Source: Marinicauda algicola (lineage in GTDB: Bacteria > Pseudomonadota > Alphaproteobacteria > Caulobacterales > Maricaulaceae). From it: DNA of 64,000 nucleotides. Shown here in pieces: positions 53,344-61,966 of this stretch. Where the stretch lies: the NCBI RefSeq assembly GCF_017161425.1, contig NZ_CP071057.1, positions 1,178,001-1,242,000 on the forward strand. The letters run 5' to 3'. The notes under the pieces were generated by a model that worked only from the letters and a program-made list of their open reading frames with translations, made no database searches and was not told the DNA's origin. Numbering within the stretch: position 1 is the stretch's first letter; each line of letters begins with the position of its first letter. Both the position numbers and the translations under genes were made by a program.

Positions 53344-53871
53344 TCACTTGCCCGCGGTTTCAGGGGCCGCGAACGCCCCCTTCCCCGTCAGCTGCTCGGC
53401 GCGGCGTTCGAGGCGGGCCAGCAGTTCCATCAGCGTCTCGCGCTCGCCCGCGCTCAGCCCTTCCAGAAGCGCACGCTCGTAATCGAGGGCGAGCGGGGCG
53501 ATCTCGTCATAGATCCGCCGACCTTCGCCGGTGAGGACCACATCGCTGGCGCGCCGGTCGCTCTCGCGCTGCTTGCGGCGCACGAGATCGCGCTCGTCGA
53601 GGGCCCGGATCGCGCGGCTGACGGAGACCTTGTCCATGGCGGTCGCCTCGCAGATCGCCTGGGCGGTGAGCGGGGTGCCCTCACCGAGCACGGCGATCAC
53701 CCGCCATTCCTGGATCGAAAGGCCGAAGCGGGACTGGTAGGCCTTCGCGATCAGGCCGGAAACCTTGTTCGACGCCACCGAGAGCCGGTAGGGCAGATAG
53801 GCGGGAAGGCGCAGGGGATGATCCCCCGCGCCCTCGCCTTCGCGCCTGCCGAGCTTCGCGGCGTCGTCCAT
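53344..53871 (-). CDS. MarR-family regulator next to hpd
   Basis: This 175-residue winged-helix regulator has the MarR core LSIQEWRVIAVLGEGTPLTAQAICEATAMDKVSVSRAIRALDERDLV, followed by the wing (RRKQRESDRRASDVVLT). Its ATG overlaps the hpd stop (TGATG), so it is co-transcribed with 4-hydroxyphenylpyruvate dioxygenase and probably controls tyrosine breakdown. A palindrome, TAGTnnCAnnTGnnACTA, in the hpd-maiA control region is a natural binding site. Confidence 0.88.
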   Translation of the reverse strand: MDDAAKLGRREGEGAGDHPLRLPAYLPYRLSVASNKVSGLIAKAYQSRFGLSIQEWRVIAVLGEGTPLTAQAICEATAMDKVSVSRAIRALDERDLVRRKQRESDRRASDVVLTGEGRRIYDEIAPLALDYERALLEGLSAGERETLMELLARLERRAEQLTGKGAFAAPETAGK

Positions 53872-54944
53872 CACTCGGCCGCGGTGGTCTTCGGCTTGAT
53901 CACGCCGCGCCGGATCTGGTCGAGCTCGATGGATTCGAACAGGGCCTTGAAATTGCCCTCGCCGAAGCCCTCATTGCCCTTGCGCTGGATGATCTCGAAG
54001 AAGATCGGGCCGATCGCGTTCTGCGTGAAGATCTGCAGCAGCAGGCCCTCCTCGCTCTCCACATCGCCGTCGATCAGGATGGAATTCTTCTTAAGCCGTT
54101 CCAGGTCCTCGCCATGACCCGGGATGCGCTCGTCGACGAGCTCGTAATAGGTCTTCGGCGTGGACTGGAAGTCGACGCCCTTCTCGCGCATCTCCTCGAC
54201 CGTGGAATAGATGCGCGGCGTGGTCAGGGCGATGTGCTGGATGCCCTCGCCATTGTAGTCGCGCAGGTATTCGGCGATCTGGGATTCGTCGTCGGAGCTT
54301 TCGTTGAGCGGGATCTTCAGCTTGCCGCACGGGCCGGTCATGGCGCGCGACTTCAGGCCCGTGTGCTGGCCCTTGATGTCGAAATAGCGGATTTCGCGGA
54401 AGTTGAAGACGTTTTCATAGAACCCGGCCCACTTGTCCATGTTGCCGAAATGGACGTTGTGGGTGAGGTGGTCGAGGACCTCGAGGCCGACGCCGCCATC
54501 GTCTTCCTCGCCGGTCGGTTCCCAGTCGTCGTAGATCGTCTGCTCGCCGTAGGTGTCGACGAGATAGAGGACCGAGCCGCCGATGCCCTTGATGGCCGGG
54601 ACCTTCTCCGCGTCGGTCCAGATGCCCTCTCCGAAAGCCTCCGCGCCACGCTCGAGCGCCTTCCTGTAGGCCTCCTTCGCGTCGCCCTTGATGCGGAACG
54701 CCATCGCGTTTGCCGACGGGCCGTGTTCCTTGCGGAATCGCGCCGCCTGGCCGGAGGTCTCCTTGTTTACGAGGAAATTGATGTCGCCCTGCTTGTAGCG
54801 GACGATGTCCTTCGAGGGGTGCCTGGAGACCGGGGTGAAGCCGAGCTTGCGGAACAGGGCATCCAGCTTCTCCGGCTCGGGATGGGTGTACTCGACGAAC
54901 TCGAAGCCGTCGGTGCCGAGCGGGTTCTCGAACAGGTCAGCCAT
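53871..54944 (-). CDS. hpd: 4-Hydroxyphenylpyruvate dioxygenase
   Basis: This 357-residue Fe(II) enzyme makes homogentisate from 4-hydroxyphenylpyruvate. The metal ligands read as His159 in VLDHLTHNVH, His237 in IQHIAL and Glu317 in FFEIIQR. The C-terminal GNFKALFESIELDQIRRGV is diagnostic for the dioxygenase. It is followed by the overlapping MarR-type gene and is divergent from maiA. Homogentisate dioxygenase and fumarylacetoacetase are not in the window, so the rest of the pathway lies elsewhere. Confidence 0.95.
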   Translation of the reverse strand: MADLFENPLGTDGFEFVEYTHPEPEKLDALFRKLGFTPVSRHPSKDIVRYKQGDINFLVNKETSGQAARFRKEHGPSANAMAFRIKGDAKEAYRKALERGAEAFGEGIWTDAEKVPAIKGIGGSVLYLVDTYGEQTIYDDWEPTGEEDDGGVGLEVLDHLTHNVHFGNMDKWAGFYENVFNFREIRYFDIKGQHTGLKSRAMTGPCGKLKIPLNESSDDESQIAEYLRDYNGEGIQHIALTTPRIYSTVEEMREKGVDFQSTPKTYYELVDERIPGHGEDLERLKKNSILIDGDVESEEGLLLQIFTQNAIGPIFFEIIQRKGNEGFGEGNFKALFESIELDQIRRGVIKPKTTAAE

Positions 54945-55033
54945 GGGGCGCTCCTTCAGATATTCCTAGAATCGGTTTGCGCGGCGCGGGACTTGATCGC
55001 CGCGCCCGGCATGCGCAGTCTCTTACAGGAGAA

Positions 55034-55051
55034 TAGTATCATTTGTAACTA
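55034..55051. promoter_or_regulatory. MarR-type palindrome between hpd and maiA
   Basis: TAGT-nn-CA-nn-TG-nn-ACTA is a perfect interrupted palindrome of 18 bp in an AT-rich patch, 90 bp upstream of hpd and 38 bp upstream of maiA. The form and size suit a MarR dimer, and the MarR gene is co-transcribed with hpd. Confidence 0.6.
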
Positions 55052-55088
55052 AATTCATCCCCCGCCGCAGGGAAGGGAGAAAGCCGCA

Positions 55089-55730
55089 ATGAAACCGGTG
55101 CTTTACGGGTATTTTCGGTCGGGCACGACCTGGCGCGTGCGCGCCGCGCTGAATTACAAGGGCGTCGCGTACGACTATGTGCCGGTCAATCTGGTCAAGG
55201 GCGAGCAGTCGCAGGCCGGGTTCAAGGCGAGGAACCCGCAAGGCCTCGTACCGGCGCTCGAGGTCGAAGGCGCCACGCTGACCCAGAGCCCGGCGATCCT
55301 GGAATGGATCGAGGAAACCTGGCCGCAGCCCGCGCTGCTTCCGGGCGATCCGATGCTGCGGGCGAAGGTGCGCGCCTTCTGCGCGGCCATCGGGTGCGAC
55401 ATCCACCCCATCCAGAACCTGCGCGTGCTGAAGAAGGTGAAGGCGCTGACCGGCGCGGAGGAGGCCGGTCCCGACTGGGCGCGGCACTGGATCACGCTCG
55501 GCTTCGAGGCGCTCGAGGAGATGGTCTCTCCCCTGGACGGTGCAGGCGGCTTTCTGTTCGGCGAAGGCCCCTCCATGGCGGAAATCTATCTCATGCCGCA
55601 GATGTTCAACGCCGAGCGCTTCGGGGTGGACCTGGAGCCGTTTCCCAAGCTCGTCGCGGCCAATGCGGCGGCGCAGGCGGTGCCGGAGTTCGCGGCGGCC
55701 CATCCGAGCAGGCAGCCGGATGCCGGGTAG
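55089..55730 (+). CDS. maiA: Maleylacetoacetate isomerase (zeta-class GST)
   Basis: This 213-residue zeta-class glutathione transferase has YFRSGTTWRVRAALNYKG (the SxxxWRVR active-site motif), VNLVKGEQSQAGFKARNPQGLVPALE, LTQSPAILEWIEE, and a C-domain with DIHPIQNLRVL. It would isomerise maleylacetoacetate to fumarylacetoacetate in tyrosine catabolism, using glutathione. It is divergent from hpd with a shared control region, which supports the assignment. Confidence 0.9.
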   Translation: MKPVLYGYFRSGTTWRVRAALNYKGVAYDYVPVNLVKGEQSQAGFKARNPQGLVPALEVEGATLTQSPAILEWIEETWPQPALLPGDPMLRAKVRAFCAAIGCDIHPIQNLRVLKKVKALTGAEEAGPDWARHWITLGFEALEEMVSPLDGAGGFLFGEGPSMAEIYLMPQMFNAERFGVDLEPFPKLVAANAAAQAVPEFAAAHPSRQPDAG

Positions 55731-55779
55731 CATCGCAGCGCCCCTTCCCCCGACTCACTCTCCCGCCTAGGCTCGCCCC

Positions 55780-56436
55780 ATGACCGTGTCCGTCGACCTT
55801 GTCCTCGATGTCGTCTGCCCCTGGTGCTGGCTCGGCCATCGCTACTGGGACCGGGCGCGAAAGCTCGCCGGGGAGATCGAGACCGAGACGGTGCTGCGCC
55901 CCTTCCAGCTCGATCCGACCGTGCCGCGCGAAGGCGTCGACTATCCGAGCTACATGGCTAAGAAATTCTCCGGCGGCTCGTCCGAGCGCTGGAAGGCGAT
56001 GCGTGACCATCTCGAGGCCGCGGGCCCCGAGGTCGGCATCGTCTTCAATTTCGATTCCATTCCGAAGCGGCCGAACACGCTCGACGCCCACCGCGTGATC
56101 CGCTGGGCGCAGGGCCAGGGGCTCGGCGAGGAAGCGGCCGACCGGCTCTTCAAGGCCTTCTTCGAGGAACTGCGCGACATTTCCGACCGCACGGTGCTCG
56201 CCGAGATCTCCGGGGAAGCCGGGCTCGACGCCCAGATCGTCGCCGATCTCCTCGAGACGCCGCGCGACGAGCAGGAGGTGCTCCGCGAGGAACGCTTCTA
56301 CCGCTCGCTCGGGGTCCAGGGCGTGCCCTGCTTCATCTTCAACGGCCGCTTCGCCGTTTCCGGGGCCGAGGCCCCCGATGCGCTGGCTGCCGCCATCAGG
56401 GAGGCGGCGAGCCTGCCGCCATCCGATCAGGCCTGA
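55780..56436 (+). CDS. DsbA-family oxidoreductase, FrnE-like
   Basis: This 218-residue thioredoxin-fold protein has VVCPWCWLGH (Cys13-Cys16) at the start of helix 1 and no signal peptide, so it is cytoplasmic. RPFQLDPTVPREGVDYPSYM and GVQGVPCFIFNGRFAVSGA are typical of FrnE-like DsbA proteins. It may act as a disulfide isomerase or oxidoreductase in stress. It follows maiA on the same strand by 49 bp; coupling to it is not certain. Confidence 0.88.
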   Translation: MTVSVDLVLDVVCPWCWLGHRYWDRARKLAGEIETETVLRPFQLDPTVPREGVDYPSYMAKKFSGGSSERWKAMRDHLEAAGPEVGIVFNFDSIPKRPNTLDAHRVIRWAQGQGLGEEAADRLFKAFFEELRDISDRTVLAEISGEAGLDAQIVADLLETPRDEQEVLREERFYRSLGVQGVPCFIFNGRFAVSGAEAPDALAAAIREAASLPPSDQA

Positions 56437-56475
56437 CGGCACAGGGCCGGCAGGCGGCTTCAGGGGAGGAACCTC

Positions 56476-56868
56476 ATGTCAGCCATCGATGCCGTTGCCC
56501 TCTACACAGGGCTCAACCTGCTGATCCTGCTCGTGCTCGGCGCACGGGTCTCCATGGGCCGGCGCAAGCACAAGGTCTCGCTCGGCGAGGGCGAAGGCGG
56601 CGACCTGCTGCGCCTTATCCGGATCCACGCGAATGGCGCCGAATGGGCGCCGGGCGCTTTGGTCGGGCTTCTCGTCCTCGCCATGATGAACGCCCCGGCG
56701 CTGACCATTCACGCGCTCGGCGCGACGCTGACCGTGGGGCGGTTCGCGCATGCCTACGGCCTGTCGACCGATCCCGGCCCCAGCCCGGCGCGCATCCTGG
56801 GCTCCAGCCTCACCCTGCTGGTCTACCTGCTGCTCGGTGCCGGGCTGGTGGTGCACGCCATTCTCTGA
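56476..56868 (+). CDS. MAPEG-family membrane protein
   Basis: This 130-residue protein has four hydrophobic segments. GDLLRLIRIHANGAEWAPGALVGLLVL is the MAPEG signature (R-x-H-x-N-x-x-E). The family includes membrane glutathione transferases and peroxidases. The region around the window's many glutathione genes gives no direct partner. The substrate is unknown. Confidence 0.85.
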   Translation: MSAIDAVALYTGLNLLILLVLGARVSMGRRKHKVSLGEGEGGDLLRLIRIHANGAEWAPGALVGLLVLAMMNAPALTIHALGATLTVGRFAHAYGLSTDPGPSPARILGSSLTLLVYLLLGAGLVVHAIL

Positions 56869-56948
56869 GCGAAACCGGCTCCGGCGGGAGCGGGCACTGC
56901 CCGCGGCGCGTTGCGGGGCGAGAGCCCGACGCGCTATGAGCTTTGCCC

Positions 56949-58331
56949 ATGACCGATACAGCCCCCGCTCCCGCCGAGCCCCGCTCCGCCATCGATCCCG
57001 AGGCCCTGGTCGAGATCGCCGACGATCTCGTGCGTCGCGCCATGAAGGCCGGCGCCGATGCCGCCGAGGCCGGCCTCGTGGAAGGCCGGGCCCTGGAGGC
57101 CTCTATCCGCAACGGCGCGCTCGAAGACCTCGAGCGCTCGGAATCGCGCGATGCGGGGCTGCGCGTCTTCATCGGCAAGCGCCAGGCCGGCGTCGCCTTT
57201 TCCGATCTCTCCGAGGCCGGGCGGACGCTCGCGGTGGAGCGTGCGCTCGCCATGGCCAGGGTCGCCCCCGAAGACCGCTATTGCGGCCTCGTCGAGCCCG
57301 GCGAGCTCGCCAGGTCCATCCCGGACATCCCCCTCTACGAGGACCGCGACTGGGACCCGGACGTGCTCGAGAGGCTCGGCCTCGCCATGGAGGAGGCCGC
57401 CCTTAAGGTCGACCATGTCGAGACCATCGCCTCGGCCGGGGCGAGCTTCGGGGCGGGCGCGGTCGCGCTCGTCACCTCGAACGGGTTCTCGGCCGGCCGG
57501 CGCAGTTCCAGCTGCAGCCTCGGCATCGCCCCGCTCGCCAAGCGCGACGGGCAGATGGAACGCGATTTCAAGGGCCATTCCTCGCGGCGATTCGAAGATC
57601 TCAAGAGCCCGGAGGAGATCGGACGCATCGCCGGCGAGCGCGCGGCGGCCCGGCTCGGCTCGACCAAGATGGCGAGCGGCAAGATGCCCGTCGTGTTCGA
57701 CGAGCGGGTCGCCACGACCTTCGTCTCCTCCTTCCTCGGCGCGATCTCCGGGCCCGCCATCGCGCGCGGGACGTCCTTCCTGCGCGGCAAGATGGGCGAG
57801 CGAGTGTTCGCTGAAGGAATCGACATCATCGAGGATCCCCTGAAGCCCTGGGGTCACGGCTCGCGCGCCTTCGACGGCGAGGGCGTCCCGGTCAGGGCCA
57901 GGGCCCTGGTCGAGGACGGGGTGGTCACGACCTGGCTCCTGAACGCCTCCAGCGCGCGCCAGCTCGGCCTGCCGCTGACCGGTCATGCCAGCCAGGGACT
58001 GGGCTCCCCGCCCGGCATCCGCACCTCGAACGTCCATCTCGCCCCCGGCGAACGCACGAGGCAGGAGCTGATCGCCGATGCCGGAAACGGCCTGCTCGTG
58101 ACCGAGATGTTCGGCCCCTCGCTCAACGAGAATACCGGTGACTGGTCGGTCGGCGTGGCCGGCTTCGCGATCGAGAATGGGAAGATCGCCTATCCGGTCA
58201 GCGAGATGACGGTCGCGGGCAATCTGCTCGACATGTTCGCCCGCCTGGAACCGGGCAGCGATCTCGAGTTCGAGCATGCGACCAACGCGCCGAGCGTGCT
58301 CGTCGACGCGCTGTCGGTCGGCGGACGCTAG
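56949..58331 (+). CDS. pmbA: Metalloprotease PmbA/TldE
   Basis: This 460-residue TldD/PmbA family protein is the TldE partner. It has an N-terminal regulatory domain with GLRVFIGKRQAGVAFSDLSE and a C-terminal half with PVVFDERVATTFVSSFLGAISGPAIARGTSFLRGKMGERVF. LFTxxHxxxH-type zinc ligands of TldD are absent, as expected for TldE. The TldD/TldE heterodimer processes peptides. The start is the ATG at 56949; a TTG two codons upstream is less likely. tldD is not in the window. Confidence 0.9.
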   Translation: MTDTAPAPAEPRSAIDPEALVEIADDLVRRAMKAGADAAEAGLVEGRALEASIRNGALEDLERSESRDAGLRVFIGKRQAGVAFSDLSEAGRTLAVERALAMARVAPEDRYCGLVEPGELARSIPDIPLYEDRDWDPDVLERLGLAMEEAALKVDHVETIASAGASFGAGAVALVTSNGFSAGRRSSSCSLGIAPLAKRDGQMERDFKGHSSRRFEDLKSPEEIGRIAGERAAARLGSTKMASGKMPVVFDERVATTFVSSFLGAISGPAIARGTSFLRGKMGERVFAEGIDIIEDPLKPWGHGSRAFDGEGVPVRARALVEDGVVTTWLLNASSARQLGLPLTGHASQGLGSPPGIRTSNVHLAPGERTRQELIADAGNGLLVTEMFGPSLNENTGDWSVGVAGFAIENGKIAYPVSEMTVAGNLLDMFARLEPGSDLEFEHATNAPSVLVDALSVGGR

Positions 58332-58343
58332 AGGGGCGCGATC

Positions 58344-59108
58344 TTGCATGACGCGGCCGAAGACCTCGCCCTGATCGCCGATGCGGCAAAGGCCGCCGGC
58401 GACGCGATCATGGGTTATTACCGCCAGGACCCGAAGATCTGGGACAAGGGAGGCAACGACCCGGTCACCGAGGCCGACTACGCCGCCAACCGGATCATCC
58501 GCGAGCGCCTGACCGCGGCGCGGCCGGACTATGGCTGGCTGTCGGAGGAGAACCCGGACGACGAGAGCCGGCTGGAAAAGGACCGCAGCTTCGTCGTCGA
58601 CCCGCTCGACGGCACGCGCGCCTTCATCAAGCACCGGCCGGAATTCGTCGTCTCGATCGGCGTCCTCGACAAGGGTCATCCCCTGGCCGGCGTGCTCTAC
58701 GACCCGTGCGAGGAGGCGCTCTACGCGGCGTCTCGGGAAGGCGGGGCGTTTCGCAACGGGGACCGGATCTGGGTCAGCGACCAGGACCGCCTCGACGGGG
58801 CGCGCATCCTCGGCGACCCCGGCCGGCTCGTGGCGCTGAGGGATCTCGGCGCGAAAGCCCACACCGTGAACTCGGTCGCATTGCGTCTGGCGCTCGTGGC
58901 GTGCGGCGCTCACGACGCGGTCGTGGCGGTGCGTCCGAAATGGGACTGGGACCTCATCGCGGGCCATCTCCTCGTGGAGGAGGCCGGCGGAGTCGTCACC
59001 TCGCGCGACGGGCGCGCGCTGCGCTACGATCTCGACACGCCCCGCCAGCCGCCGCCGCTCGCGGCTGGCCCCCGCCTGCATGCCCTGTTATTAGAGCGCC
59101 TGATCTGA
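58344..59108 (+). CDS. Inositol-monophosphatase-family 3'(2'),5'-bisphosphate nucleotidase (CysQ-like)
   Basis: This 254-residue Mg-dependent phosphatase has DPVTEADYAANRII, EENPDD, DPLDGTRAFIKHRPEFVVSIG (metal-binding DPxDGT) and KWDWDLIAGHLLVEEAGG. It resembles CysQ-type enzymes that remove 3'-phosphate from PAP, although inositol phosphatases have the same core. The start is a TTG with GAGGGG 8 bases upstream and no ATG in frame. It lies 12 bp after pmbA, in an LPS/core-biogenesis neighbourhood. Confidence 0.85.
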   Translation: MHDAAEDLALIADAAKAAGDAIMGYYRQDPKIWDKGGNDPVTEADYAANRIIRERLTAARPDYGWLSEENPDDESRLEKDRSFVVDPLDGTRAFIKHRPEFVVSIGVLDKGHPLAGVLYDPCEEALYAASREGGAFRNGDRIWVSDQDRLDGARILGDPGRLVALRDLGAKAHTVNSVALRLALVACGAHDAVVAVRPKWDWDLIAGHLLVEEAGGVVTSRDGRALRYDLDTPRQPPPLAAGPRLHALLLERLI

Positions 59109-59144
59109 TCTCCCTCCCCTCACTGAAAAAGAACGATTGAAGCG

Positions 59145-59411
59145 ATGAGCGAAGACAAGCAGCGCCTTCACCTCGTCATCGGCGGCGAACTGAAAGACGT
59201 CGGGCCACAGGCCCACGAGTTCAAGGATCTCGACGCGATCGACTTCGTCGGCGCCTACCCGAATTACGCGGAGGCCAAGAAGGCCTGGCGCAACGCCGCC
59301 CAGCGCACGGTCGACAATGCCCACATGCGCTATTTCATCATCCACGCCCACAAGCTGCTCGACCCGGCCGAGGACGGCAAGGCGGGCACGAGAGAGGGTT
59401 CGTCCTCCTGA
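59145..59411 (+). CDS. DUF4170 family protein
   Basis: This 88-residue protein contains LHLVIGGELKDVGPQAHEFKDLDAIDFVGAYPNYAEAKKAWRNAAQ, the single conserved block of the family. It is specific to alphaproteobacteria and usually sits upstream of the ABC exporter and waaA genes, as here. The function is unknown. The stop overlaps a possible CTG start of the ABC gene. Confidence 0.85.
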   Translation: MSEDKQRLHLVIGGELKDVGPQAHEFKDLDAIDFVGAYPNYAEAKKAWRNAAQRTVDNAHMRYFIIHAHKLLDPAEDGKAGTREGSSS

Positions 59412-59494
59412 GCGAGACCGCCCTTCCCGCCCCGCCGGCAGCCCCGCCGCCGGAGAAGAGCCTGAGGCTCGCCCGGCGGCTGTGGCGCGACTGG

Positions 59495-61186
59495 GTGCGG
59501 CCAAAATGGCGGGTGCTGGCGTGGGGAATCCTGCTCTCGCTCGTCACGGCCGCAGCCGGCTCCAGCTATGCCGGGGCGCTGCACTATGCCGGTGAGATGA
59601 TCAAGACGGCCGATCCGCGCGCGATCTGGCTCGCCCCGGCCATGTTCCTGGTTCTCGGGCTCGTGCGCTCGCTCAGCCTCTACGGCCAGACCCTGGCGAC
59701 AAACCGGCTCGCCCTCTCGGTCATGCGCGACCTGCAGAACGCCATGTACGCCCAGTACATGAATGCCGACTTCGCGCGCCTGCAGCGCCAGTCGACGGGC
59801 TCGATCATCTCCCGTTTCACCAACGACATCACCATGCTGCGCGAGAGCCTCATCCGCTCCGCGAACAATCTCACGCGCGACGTGTTCATGATCGTCTTCG
59901 GCATCGCCTGGATGCTCTGGATCGACTGGGCGCTTGCCCTGTTCGTGCTCGTCGTCCTGCCGCTGGCCAGCCAGCCGGTGCTGAGGATCGGCAAGATGAT
60001 CCGCCATCGCTCCGACCAGGTGCAGACCCAGATGGGCGACGTGACCGGCTTCCTGGAGGAGAGCCTGTCGGGCGCGCGTATGGTCAAGACCTTTTCCCTC
60101 GAGCCCTACGCCAGGGAGCGTGCGCGGGCACGCTTCCAGGACCGATTCCGCCTGCTGCTGTCGATGACGCGCTTTCGCGCGATGATCGAGCCTGTGATGG
60201 AGGTGGCCGGCATGCTCGCGCTCGCCGGCGTGCTGGCTCTGCTGGCCTGGCGCTCGGTGCAGGGGGAATCGGGGATCGAGGACCTGCTCGGCATCGTGGG
60301 CGCGGTGCTGGTGATCAGCCCGGCCGCCCGCGCCCTCGGCTCGCTCTCCGGCGTCATCCAGGAGGGCCTCGCGGTCGTGCAGCGCGTCTTCGCCGTGCTC
60401 GACGAGGCGCCGCAGCTGACCGAAGCGAAGGACGCCAAGCCGCTGAAGGTGAAAGGCGCCGAGATCGTCTTCGACGAGGTCGAGTTCGGTTACGAGCCCG
60501 GCATCAGCGCTCTCGACCATGTGAGCCTCACCGTGCCGGCGGGGAAAACCGTTGCGCTCGTCGGCCCGTCGGGCTCGGGCAAGACGACCCTGCTGAACCT
60601 CATCCCGCGCCTCTACGATCCGCGCTCGGGCCGGGTGGAGATCGACGGGCAGGACATCGCCCGTGTCACGATCGCCTCGCTGAGGGGCGCTGTCTCGCTC
60701 GTCAGCCAGGACATCACCCTGTTCGACGACACGGTGCGCGCCAATATCGCCTTCGGCCGGCTCGATGCGAGCGATGAGGAGATCGAGGCTGCGGCGCAGA
60801 CCGCCGATGCGCACGATTTCATCTCGGCCCTGCCGGAGGGCTACGCCACGAGGGTCGGCCCGCGCGGCTCGGCGCTGTCGGGCGGACAGCGCCAGCGAAT
60901 CGCGATCGCGCGCGCGATCCTGAAGGACGCCCCGATCCTGCTGCTCGACGAGGCGACCAGCGCGCTCGACGCCCAGTCGGAGGCCCGCGTCCAGGAGGCG
61001 CTCGAGCGGCTGTCCAAAGACCGCACCACCCTCGTCATCGCCCATCGGCTCGCCACCGTGCGCCGGGCCGATGCGATCGTGGTGATGAAGCAGGGCCGTA
61101 TCGTCGAGCGCGGTACGCACGAGGAACTCACCGCCCAGGGGGGCCTCTACGCGGAACTGGCGAAGCTTCAGTTCAGCGAGGGTTAG
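59495..61186 (+). CDS. MsbA-like lipid exporter ABC transporter (ATPase-permease fusion)
   Basis: This half-transporter has six membrane helices (residues ~1-310) and an ATPase domain: Walker A GPSGSGKTT at residues ~357-365, signature LSGGQRQR, and Walker B ILLLDEATSALD. It would export lipid A or core intermediates, given waaA downstream. The listed start is a GTG. The conserved N-terminal helix (LRLARRLWRDWVRPKWR) begins upstream, and the only other in-frame codon is a CTG at 59408 overlapping the DUF4170 stop. The true protein is therefore probably 29 residues longer with an unusual start. Confidence 0.88.
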   Translation: MRPKWRVLAWGILLSLVTAAAGSSYAGALHYAGEMIKTADPRAIWLAPAMFLVLGLVRSLSLYGQTLATNRLALSVMRDLQNAMYAQYMNADFARLQRQSTGSIISRFTNDITMLRESLIRSANNLTRDVFMIVFGIAWMLWIDWALALFVLVVLPLASQPVLRIGKMIRHRSDQVQTQMGDVTGFLEESLSGARMVKTFSLEPYARERARARFQDRFRLLLSMTRFRAMIEPVMEVAGMLALAGVLALLAWRSVQGESGIEDLLGIVGAVLVISPAARALGSLSGVIQEGLAVVQRVFAVLDEAPQLTEAKDAKPLKVKGAEIVFDEVEFGYEPGISALDHVSLTVPAGKTVALVGPSGSGKTTLLNLIPRLYDPRSGRVEIDGQDIARVTIASLRGAVSLVSQDITLFDDTVRANIAFGRLDASDEEIEAAAQTADAHDFISALPEGYATRVGPRGSALSGGQRQRIAIARAILKDAPILLLDEATSALDAQSEARVQEALERLSKDRTTLVIAHRLATVRRADAIVVMKQGRIVERGTHEELTAQGGLYAELAKLQFSEG

Positions 61187-61189
61187 ACC

Positions 61190-61852
61190 CTACTCCCGCC
61201 GCAGCAGCTTCTCCGTCAGGATCGAGCCCCACCAGCTTGCCATGAAGCTGTCGTGGCAGGCCTGCCGGTCGTACTCGGTTCGCACCCAGGTGAGAAAGTC
61301 GATGGGCTCGCGGGCATTGCGCTCGCGATAGAGATCGAAGAAGTGATCCAGCATGCCGGTCTTGCCCTGGCGGATATGACCGTAGCGGAAGGAGAGCTGC
61401 TGAATCGCTTCCTCGAAGGGCGCGCCCTCGTGCAGCAGCTTGTAGAGCACGGCGACGATGCCGGCCCGGTCCGCGCCGGACTTGCAGTGCATGAAGGCAG
61501 GATACTCGATCGAATCGAAGACCTCGATCAGCTGTTCGATCCGCTCCACATACGGCGCCTCGCGCGACCCCCAGGGAAGGTCGACGACCTCGAGGCCGAG
61601 CTCCTTCGCCGTGTGATGCTCGAGGTCGTAGTAATGACGCCCCGGCTGCTTGCCACGCAGGTTGAGGATGGTCTTGAACCCCATCTCCTTGAGGTCCTTG
61701 AGGCGCGCCGGGCTCGGCTGGTTGCCGCGCCACATCCCTTCGCCGACGGGGCGGAAATTCTTGAACGCCAGGCGCAGGACGCCGTGGTCGCCCCACATCA
61801 GCCCGCGCAGCGCGCGGCTGTAATCGGCCGGATCGGAAAGGTCGTAAGTCAT
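61190..61852 (-). CDS. Dual-specificity/tyrosine-like phosphatase
   Basis: This is a 220-residue cysteine phosphatase. The catalytic loop HCKSGADRAG (Cys123, Arg129) has the HCxxGxxR signature with an aspartate and second arginine as in bacterial lipid or tyrosine phosphatases. The general acid is in VVDLPWGSREA. GNQPSPARLKDLKEMGFKTILNLRG is the family N-terminal strand. The start is the ATG of MTYDL; a TTG 9 bases earlier is possible. It converges on the ABC gene and is divergent from the acyltransferase pair. Confidence 0.8.
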   Translation of the reverse strand: MTYDLSDPADYSRALRGLMWGDHGVLRLAFKNFRPVGEGMWRGNQPSPARLKDLKEMGFKTILNLRGKQPGRHYYDLEHHTAKELGLEVVDLPWGSREAPYVERIEQLIEVFDSIEYPAFMHCKSGADRAGIVAVLYKLLHEGAPFEEAIQQLSFRYGHIRQGKTGMLDHFFDLYRERNAREPIDFLTWVRTEYDRQACHDSFMASWWGSILTEKLLRRE

Positions 61853-61966
61853 CGGCGCCAATTAAGCGCTGGACCCCGGGCTTGCAAGCCGGGCCAGCCT
61901 GTCGCGATCACAATGCATGCTCGCGTTGCTTGACCCCGTTCAGGCAATCGGCGAGCACATGCGTCC

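Noticed and set aside
56934-59081. Minus-strand open frame of 715 codons opposite pmbA and the cysQ-like gene
   Set aside because: It spans two real plus-strand genes and has no family features.
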